Of a DNA stretch of 10,492 nucleotides, positions 6,158 through 10,492 are shown piece by piece. A program made the translations under genes and the position numbers. Every line of letters starts with the position of its first letter. The first letter of the stretch is position 1. Source of the stretch: Candidatus Aenigmarchaeota archaeon ex4484_52 (GTDB lineage Archaea; EX4484-52); NCBI GenBank assembly GCA_002254415.1, contig NJDR01000013.1, forward strand, positions 1 to 10,492, in the 5' to 3' direction. A model generated the notes under the pieces. The model saw only the letters and a list, made by a program, of their open reading frames with translations, searched no databases and was not told the DNA's origin.

Positions 6158-6694
6158 TTAATTAATTATTTTTACTCTAAATTCATCTGTAAAAAATTTC
6201 ATTGCATCTTCTTTTTTAATTTTAATTGATTTTGGAATTTTTTTTGTTTTTGTTTTTCTTCTTCTTATACGATAACCACTTCTTTTAAGCGTTGTTGTAA
6301 TATTTAATCCAAATATCCCGATTTCTGGATCAAATTTTTCTTCTGGAATATCAAGATGTTCTTTTAGTCCAAAACTAATATTTCCATAATCATCAAAAGA
6401 AGATTTTTTTAAATTATTTTCAGTTGCCTTTAATGTTTTTCTTAAAAAATACAATGCTTTTTCTCCACGCAGTGTTGTTTTTACACCGATATTTAGGCCT
6501 CTTCTTACTCTAAATGTCCTTGCAGCCCTTGTTGCTTTTGTCCGCACTGGTTTTGAGTTGCTTAATTTTTTCAAAAGATTATATGCTTTTTCTACAATTT
6601 CGCCGGTTTCTTTTAATCCAATATTTACTACAACCTTTTCAATTTTTATATTATAATTTTGATTTATGCTTTTTTGTCTTTGTTTTGCTTCCAT
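6158..6694 (-). CDS. rpl5: Ribosomal protein uL5 (large subunit, 5S rRNA-binding)
   Basis: 178 residues from ATG 6694. It matches archaeal uL5: KIEKVVVNIG (17-26), the RTKATRAARTFRVRRG stretch (51-66), GVKTTLRGEKALYFL, SFGLKEHLDIPEEKFDPEIGIFGL and a basic C-terminal GYRIRRRKTKTKKIP before KKEDAMKFFTDEF. uL5 binds 5S rRNA and contacts uL18 in the central protuberance of the ribosome. In most archaea it sits in the long spc-like ribosomal operon; here it is alone, with a tRNA gene downstream and methionine aminopeptidase divergent upstream (56-bp gap from 6694 to 6750). The N-terminus MEAKQRQKSINQNYN is lysine/glutamine-rich and unconserved. It shares a promoter region with the aminopeptidase gene. 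Confidence 0.96.
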   Translation of the reverse strand: MEAKQRQKSINQNYNIKIEKVVVNIGLKETGEIVEKAYNLLKKLSNSKPVRTKATRAARTFRVRRGLNIGVKTTLRGEKALYFLRKTLKATENNLKKSSFDDYGNISFGLKEHLDIPEEKFDPEIGIFGLNITTTLKRSGYRIRRRKTKTKKIPKSIKIKKEDAMKFFTDEFRVKIIN

Positions 6695-6718
6695 TTATTT
6701 AATTATTAATACAATATT

Positions 6719-6749
6719 TTTTTAAATATATATTGTTTTATAAACAATA
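6719..6749. promoter_or_regulatory. Divergent promoter with 8-bp inverted repeat
   Basis: TTTAAATATATA (6721-6732) is centred about 24 bp before the aminopeptidase ATG (6750), consistent with a leaderless transcript, and on the other strand about 30 bp before the uL5 ATG (6694). Overlapping its right end is the perfect inverted repeat TATTGTTT-TAT-AAACAATA (6731-6749), which ends one base before the start codon. In this position it could be an operator, or a chance palindrome in AT-rich DNA. Confidence 0.45.
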
Positions 6750-7637
6750 ATGAAAACAACAAAACAAGCATATATTGAAATAGGCAAAAAACATAAAATT
6801 GTAAAAGAAAAATCCAAGGAATATATTAAAGAAGGTGCGAATTTATTAGAAATTACAAAAAAAATAGAACAAGATATCAAGGATTTTGATGTGCTTGAAT
6901 CTTTTCCAGTTGAATTGCAGTTAAACAATATTGTGCATTATGCCGTAGAAGCAAATGATAAAACAATTTTAACAAAAGATGATGTTATAAAGATAGATTT
7001 TGGATTAGCAAGCAAAGAGGGATATTTATCAGATGCTGCATATACTATTTATTTTGACGAAAAATACAAGCAAATGACTGATTTGTGTAAAGATGCATTA
7101 GAGTCAGTTTTAAAATACATTAAGCCAAATATTTCTCTTTCAAAAATAGGAAGTTTTTTGAAAAATTATTTTTCCAATAAACCCTATAAATTAATAAAAA
7201 ATTTAGAAGGGCATCAATTAGATATTTGGAAACTGCATGCAGGAAAAACAATTCCTTCATACAATAATTTAGATTTAAGAGAAATGAAAGCAGGAGAGGC
7301 GTATGCAGTTGAATTATTTGTAACTGACGGAGACGGCTATATTACCTCTTCAAATAATGGGAATATTTTTTCAGTTATTGAAAAATCTCTTTTTAATATA
7401 AGGGATTTTAATGCAAGAAAAATACTAAAAAACATATATCAAGAGCGAAAAACACTGCCATTTTCAAAGAGATATCTATTGGAAAAATCAAAATCTTCAT
7501 TGACTGCAAAAAAAATAATTGATTCAAAATGTCTCCATCTTTATCCTTTTTTAAAAGAAAGAAAAGAGGCAAAGATTGTTCAATTTGAAGAGACAATATT
7601 TGTTGATGAAGACAAAATTATTATTACCACTAAATAA
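6750..7637 (+). CDS. map: Methionine aminopeptidase, type II
   Basis: 295 residues, the usual archaeal length. The enzyme removes the initiator methionine from new proteins in the cytosol. The pita-bread fold and metal ligands are visible: His63 in NNIVHY (substrate side), Asp83 in KIDFG, Asp95 in LSDAAYT, His155 in LEGHQ, Glu188 in AVELFV and Glu280 in VQFEET. The type II insertion falls between the GHQ and the last Glu (about residues 205-265), with a lysine-rich part typical of AT-rich archaea. The start ATG fits the TATA spacing and there is no SD. The gene ends 21 bp before the converging aIF2 beta gene. Its divergent position next to uL5 groups translation-related genes (uL5, map, aIF2 beta) in 2 kb. 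Confidence 0.96.
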   Translation: MKTTKQAYIEIGKKHKIVKEKSKEYIKEGANLLEITKKIEQDIKDFDVLESFPVELQLNNIVHYAVEANDKTILTKDDVIKIDFGLASKEGYLSDAAYTIYFDEKYKQMTDLCKDALESVLKYIKPNISLSKIGSFLKNYFSNKPYKLIKNLEGHQLDIWKLHAGKTIPSYNNLDLREMKAGEAYAVELFVTDGDGYITSSNNGNIFSVIEKSLFNIRDFNARKILKNIYQERKTLPFSKRYLLEKSKSSLTAKKIIDSKCLHLYPFLKERKEAKIVQFEETIFVDEDKIIITTK

Positions 7638-7658
7638 ATCAAATTATATATAGAGCAA

Positions 7659-8069
7659 TTATTTTTGAATTGGCTTTCTTGCACCGCAGGCATCACACTT
7701 TATAAATACAACATGATTAATTTTTATAATAGAAGTATCTGGTTTTTTGCATGCAGGACACAAAACATATATAGAAACATATTTGTCTAATTTTTTATTA
7801 ATCATTGAATTAGAAAATTTTCCAATAAATTTTAGTCCTGTATCTGTTTTTAATCCCTGGCTTGCAAGCTCATTTGCCATGAATTTCATAAGATGATTTT
7901 GCTCTCTTCGTATTGTTTTTGAAACTTCATCAATGTTTTTAATAATTGTTTTATTGCCTTCAATAAAAGAAATAAATCTTGGAATTTGAAATCTTGTTTT
8001 ATCTGATGTTTTTTTTGGAAATTTATTTTCAATTTTTTTTAAGAGGGTTTTATATTCTTCATCTTTCAT
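7659..8069 (-). CDS. Translation initiation factor 2, beta subunit (aIF2-beta)
   Basis: 136 residues; subunit of the heterotrimeric factor that carries initiator tRNA to the small ribosomal subunit. The N-terminal helix (EEYKTLLKKIENKFP) binds the gamma subunit; the middle RFQIPRF (26-32) and EGNKTIIKNIDEVSKTIRR (37-55) belong to the alpha-beta core; the C-terminal zinc ribbon has CPAC (104-107) and CDAC (125-128). All four cysteines are present. Length matches archaeal aIF2 beta (about 135-140). Start ATG 8069; an AAATATTTAATT element (8103-8091 minus) about 28 bp upstream is a plausible TATA. It converges on methionine aminopeptidase with a 21-bp gap, and diverges from RNase HI. Confidence 0.96.
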   Translation of the reverse strand: MKDEEYKTLLKKIENKFPKKTSDKTRFQIPRFISFIEGNKTIIKNIDEVSKTIRREQNHLMKFMANELASQGLKTDTGLKFIGKFSNSMINKKLDKYVSIYVLCPACKKPDTSIIKINHVVFIKCDACGARKPIQK

Positions 8070-8150
8070 AGATTAAAATATTGTTGCAAAGAATTAAATA
8101 TTTATGTTTAAATATTGAATCAAAAGACATACACAAAATAAATCTTTATT
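8070..8150. promoter_or_regulatory. Divergent promoter region between aIF2-beta and RNase HI
   Basis: 81 bp of AT-rich DNA. AAATATTTAATT (8103-8091, minus) suits leftward aIF2-beta transcription. TTTAAATATTG (8107-8117, plus) lies about 39 bp before the RNase HI ATG at 8151 and would leave a leader of about 13 nt. No repeats or operators are obvious. Confidence 0.35.
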
Positions 8151-8543
8151 ATGAACTTGTCAATATTTACAGACGGGGCATGTAAAGGAAACCCGGGGCA
8201 AATGGGAATTGGAATTGTAATAAAAAAAGACAATAAAATAATAAAGAAAATATCAAAACAAATTGGTTTTGGCACAAACAATATTGCAGAAATGACTGCA
8301 ATAAAAATTGCACTTGAAAATGCAAGATTATTAAATGCAACAGATGTGCAAATCAATAGCGATAGTCAATTATCAGTGCGGTTTATTAAAAAAGAATACA
8401 AATGCAAAAAAACACATTTAATGCATATTTTAAATGGGATTTTTGACTTAATTGGTTGTTTTAACTCATTTTCAATCAACTGGATTAAAAGACAGGAAAA
8501 TACAATAGCAGATGAATTAGCAAATATTGGCTGTGAGAAATAA
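8151..8543 (+). CDS. rnhA: Ribonuclease HI, short archaeal type
   Basis: 130 residues. It degrades the RNA strand of RNA:DNA hybrids, for example R-loops or primers. The catalytic set Asp8 (FTDGA), Glu47 (NNIAEMTA), Asp71 (NSDSQL) and Asp121 (ADELAN) is complete. It consists of the RNase H fold only, without a hybrid-binding domain, as in small archaeal enzymes. The start is ATG 8151. Its stop TAA (8541-8543) overlaps the ATG of the next gene by one base (TAATG), so the archaeosortase-like gene is probably translated by coupling. It is divergent from aIF2-beta. Confidence 0.94.
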   Translation: MNLSIFTDGACKGNPGQMGIGIVIKKDNKIIKKISKQIGFGTNNIAEMTAIKIALENARLLNATDVQINSDSQLSVRFIKKEYKCKKTHLMHILNGIFDLIGCFNSFSINWIKRQENTIADELANIGCEK

Positions 8544-9067
8544 TGTTTTATAAATTAGATCAAAAAAAATTATATTCTGTGTTTATATTTTTGGCTAAAT
8601 TTTTTGCTCTTTCTTTTGTGCTTCATTTTTTTGTTTGGCTTAATCTTGATATGTCTGTTTTCCAGAGGTTTATTGCAAAAAGCGTTTATTTTATTTTAAA
8701 TTTATTTGATTTGCATATTGATTTAATTGGAACTGCTTTTATTTTAAAAGACCAAACCGGTGTTTTGATTGCAGAAATTACGCGTGATTGTGTTGCATGG
8801 AAATCTATTTTAGCGTTTGTCTGCCTTATTTTTGCAACTGACAGCAAAAATATAAAATCCAAAATAAAGCCGATGTTTATTGGAATTTTAATAATCTTTT
8901 TTGCAAATATTTTTCGGCTTGCAACAACACTTGGTTTTTCAAAAATTTACGGGATAATATATTTTGACTTTATACATAATATTCTGTGGCAAGGAGCAAT
9001 GGTTATTTTGATAATTCTTTTGTGGCATCAACTTTATTTAAAATTATTTGTATTTGAAAATAAATAA
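8543..9067 (+). CDS. Archaeosortase/exosortase-family membrane transpeptidase
   Basis: 174 residues, almost all in transmembrane segments (about 10-33, 43-55, 85-99, 108-122, 145-165). The diagnostic triad of the exosortase/archaeosortase superfamily is visible: Cys83 in ITRDCVAWKS, Arg125 in ANIFRLATT and His145 in FDFIHN. These enzymes cut C-terminal sorting tails (PGF- or PEF-CTERM type) from secreted proteins and join them to a lipid anchor. At 174 residues it is a minimal form. No substrate with such a tail is in the window; the pilin-like protein upstream lacks one. ATG 8543 overlaps the RNase HI stop. The family is assigned by motif and topology, the subgroup not. Confidence 0.82.
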   Translation: MFYKLDQKKLYSVFIFLAKFFALSFVLHFFVWLNLDMSVFQRFIAKSVYFILNLFDLHIDLIGTAFILKDQTGVLIAEITRDCVAWKSILAFVCLIFATDSKNIKSKIKPMFIGILIIFFANIFRLATTLGFSKIYGIIYFDFIHNILWQGAMVILIILLWHQLYLKLFVFENK

Positions 9068-9227
9068 ATATTTTGTAATAGAAGATATTAAATGCTCAGC
9101 AAAATTTACAGCAAGAAGTAGCAATTCTATTGATGCACATTTAAATTATGTTGAAAATGTAAAAGAAGATTATAGTTCAAAATTGAATTTAATAGAAGAG
9201 GAATATAACATATCTTATAATAGATAA
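9054..9227 (+). pseudogene. Unrecognised coding-like fragment
   Basis: An open stretch without ATG, from a TTG at 9054 (overlapping the end of the archaeosortase gene) to TAA at 9225-9227. The 57-residue translation (MKINKYFVIEDIKCS... ending NISYNR) has normal-looking composition (Lys, Asp, Glu, Asn). It is not one of the families I know. It ends as other frames take over, and fits the start of the decayed region. It may be just a shadow. Confidence 0.25.
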
Positions 9228-9260
9228 ATAGAAGATTATCTGTATTTATAAATAAAATAA

Positions 9261-9513
9261 TTTCATCAAAAGATCCATTCAGATGTGGGGTTTGCAATAT
9301 CAAATAGAAAAGATTTAATAAATGTTGTTGGAATTGATTTGCATAAGGAGATAAATTCACATTGGAAGTTACGCCTAATTGGATGCGTTATATTTACCAA
9401 AAGGAGCTTGTGGAAATACAGCAAGAGATTGCTTGTTAATATTCAAAGATATTATGACTCAAAATCCAAATTAGAGGTAAAATAATGATGGATTATCTAA
9501 TCACACAAAATTA
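9261..9513 (+). pseudogene. Decayed coding region of unknown identity
   Basis: No frame is intact here. In the frame from 9261, the translation reads GFAISNRKDLINVVGIDLHKEINS (from 9285); from about 9360 a different frame gives coherent sequence (LYLPKGACGNTARDCLLIF, about 9385-9440) cut by stops near 9372, 9472 and 9478, and then continues in the same frame into the nuclease fragment. The codon use of the longest open frame (9285-9485, starting GTG) becomes unlike the neighbours after about 9370 (AGG, AGC, TGG, AAG), so it is not a real single gene. This looks like the broken N-terminal part of the gene that follows. Confidence 0.4.
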
Positions 9514-9795
9514 ATGAATATGATTATTGGACTTTCTGTAAAAGGAGATTCTAAATGGCCTAATCCTCTGAAAGAATTGAAATATAATGTTAGTGTTATT
9601 GAAAAATTGGTTAAAGAATCTACTTCAGATTTAATTCTTACAACAAAAAAATATAATCATTCTCTTTTAATTGATTGTAAATCCAAAACAATAAAAGAAA
9701 AACAAATTAAAAATTATTTGGATATTAGGAAAACTCCTGATATTTTAATCAAAAGAGGAATTGCAAAATTCCAAATAACAATTAATTTAAAATAG
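9514..9795 (+). pseudogene. PD-(D/E)XK-like nuclease fragment
   Basis: 93 residues from ATG 9514 to TAG 9793-9795. The frame is open and protein-like upstream of the ATG back to a TAA at 9478, which suggests the ATG is not the original start. The core has the PD-(D/E)XK shape: Asp39 in STSDLIL, then Asp54-Cys-Lys56 at the end of a hydrophobic strand (SLLIDCK), and Gln64 in KEKQ, as in restriction endonucleases and related nucleases. Similarity is by motif only. Reading continues in another frame after the stop (see next feature), so a frameshift probably broke it. Confidence 0.5.
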
Positions 9796-10163
9796 ATATT
9801 AGTATTGTTTCATTTTTTGATTTATCTGACGATAAAATTATTTCAAAAGACAAAATACCAATAATTATTTTTGTAAAAAAAGATAATACAAATAAAATAA
9901 GTCGCGTTGAAAAAAAATTTGATTTTGATTTCAAAGAATTAAACAATATATTTCTATTTAAGATTCCAGAAGATTCACATCCGCAATATAGCTTATATCC
10001 ATTTGATATAGATGCAGAAGATCCAAAAGAAATTTTTGAAATATTTTTAATTCAGAATATTTTGCATAAAAATTTAAATATCAAAAACGATTTTTCTCTT
10101 GAAGAAATATTAAAAGAAATAAAAATGCCAGACACTACAAATTTCATCTTCTTTATCTATTAA
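9786..10163 (+). pseudogene. Frameshifted continuation of nuclease-like protein
   Basis: Open frame from about 9786 (no start codon) to TAA at 10161-10163. After the TAG of the preceding fragment the coherent sequence shifts frame by one and reads DISIVSFFDLSDDKI (from 9795), IPIIIFVKKDN, FKELNNIFLFKIPEDSHPQYS and FEIFLIQNILHKN. Its codon use (AAA, ATT, GAA, GAT) is that of the genes here. The family is not recognised. The last codons (about 10134 on) lose likeness as a further frame carrying the Res-like segment starts. Confidence 0.45.
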
Positions 10164-10492
10164 TCAAAGAATATGTAAAAAAGAAAATGTTCAAAGAACA
10201 AATTGATTTAAAAGACCCAAGAGTGCTTTTTGTATTAAGCCAGCCACCAGCAGAAGAGTTTTTAGTAAATTTATTTTCAAAACAATTAAAAAATCTGTCA
10301 ATAAAACAAATACAACCAAAAATTTTAGATAAATTAGAATTGAAAAATATAAAACCATTTATTTGGTCAAGAAAAGTTTTTTTAGCAGATAGATTTGTAT
10401 TAAATTATCAGTCCTGTGAAAATAACTTAGAATTAAATTTTTGTAAATTTTTAGATAAAGCAGATGATGTTAAAAAATTTATTAAAATTCCT
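10136..10492 (+). pseudogene. Type III restriction (Res) subunit-like C-terminal fragment (partial)
   Basis: From 10136 a third frame is open to the window edge (119 codons, no stop). Translation reads HLLYLLIKEYVKKKMFK, then RKVFLADRFVLNYQSCENNLELNFCKFLDKADDVKKFIKIP at the end. The last stretch closely recalls the segment just before the PD-(D/E)XK nuclease in Res subunits of type III restriction enzymes (family pattern: NY.PC.N..E..FA.FLDKA.DV..FAK.P). No ATP-binding or helicase motifs are found upstream, so the motor of a Res subunit is missing or was never here. Whether the gene is intact beyond the window is not visible; with the frame changes upstream I regard it as a remnant. Confidence 0.5.

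Noticed and set aside
9285..9485. Frame from GTG 9285 as a small gene
   Set aside because: Codon use changes half way and better protein-like sequence lies in other frames; treated as part of the decayed region.
1..10492. CRISPR arrays, insertion sequence ends, rRNA, box C/D RNAs
   Set aside because: No regularly spaced repeats, no transposase or terminal repeats, no rRNA likeness, and no C/D box pairs were seen on reading.

Overview
The window is strongly AT-rich DNA from an archaeon. The evidence is archaeal translation genes (translation initiation factor 2 beta subunit with a C-terminal zinc ribbon, archaeal-type ribosomal protein uL5, type II methionine aminopeptidase), tandem single-domain KaiC-like ATPases, an archaeosortase-like membrane protein, a pilin-like class III signal sequence, mevalonate/isoprenoid genes, tRNA genes without encoded CCA, and TATA elements about 24-30 bp upstream of start codons with no convincing Shine-Dalgarno sequences. 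Compact genes, short overlaps and extreme AT bias would fit a DPANN-type small-genome archaeon (Pacearchaeota/Woesearchaeota-like), but that lineage call is inference.

Layout: (1) 1-1839, leftward operon: KaiC-like ATPase (EE motif), a second KaiC-like ATPase (EQ instead of EE), then a partial gene that may be a V4R-type small-ligand-binding protein; probably a signalling module. (2) 1851-5748, rightward: an RNase Z-like metallo-beta-lactamase-fold hydrolase overlapping a polyprenyl diphosphate synthase (ATGA overlap), then a pilin-like membrane-anchored protein followed 7 bp later by class II HMG-CoA reductase. HMG-CoA reductase makes mevalonate, the precursor of isoprenoid units; the prenyl synthase condenses those units into lipid or quinone side chains. 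(3) 5714-5906, leftward: tRNA-Arg(UCU) and tRNA-Leu(UAG). The last 11 codons of HMG-CoA reductase are encoded on the antisense strand of the tRNA-Leu 3' part. (4) 5907-6157: gene-free, AT-rich, with one hairpin plus T tract suitable as a terminator for uL5. (5) 6158-8069: uL5 (leftward) and methionine aminopeptidase (rightward) diverge from a shared AT-rich promoter with a perfect 8-bp inverted repeat; aIF2 beta converges on the aminopeptidase. (6) 8151-9067: RNase HI and an archaeosortase-like protein, coupled by a TAATG overlap. (7) 9054-10492: a decayed region in which coding-like segments change frame and are cut by stops. It holds a PD-(D/E)XK-like nuclease fragment and a piece resembling the C-terminal half of a type III restriction (Res) subunit, continuing past the window.

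Most of the window is ordinary core genome. The parts worth a second look are the KaiC/V4R-like operon, the HMG-CoA reductase/tRNA antisense overlap, the lone archaeosortase and the broken restriction-like locus. I did not find convincing evidence of a wholly new system.
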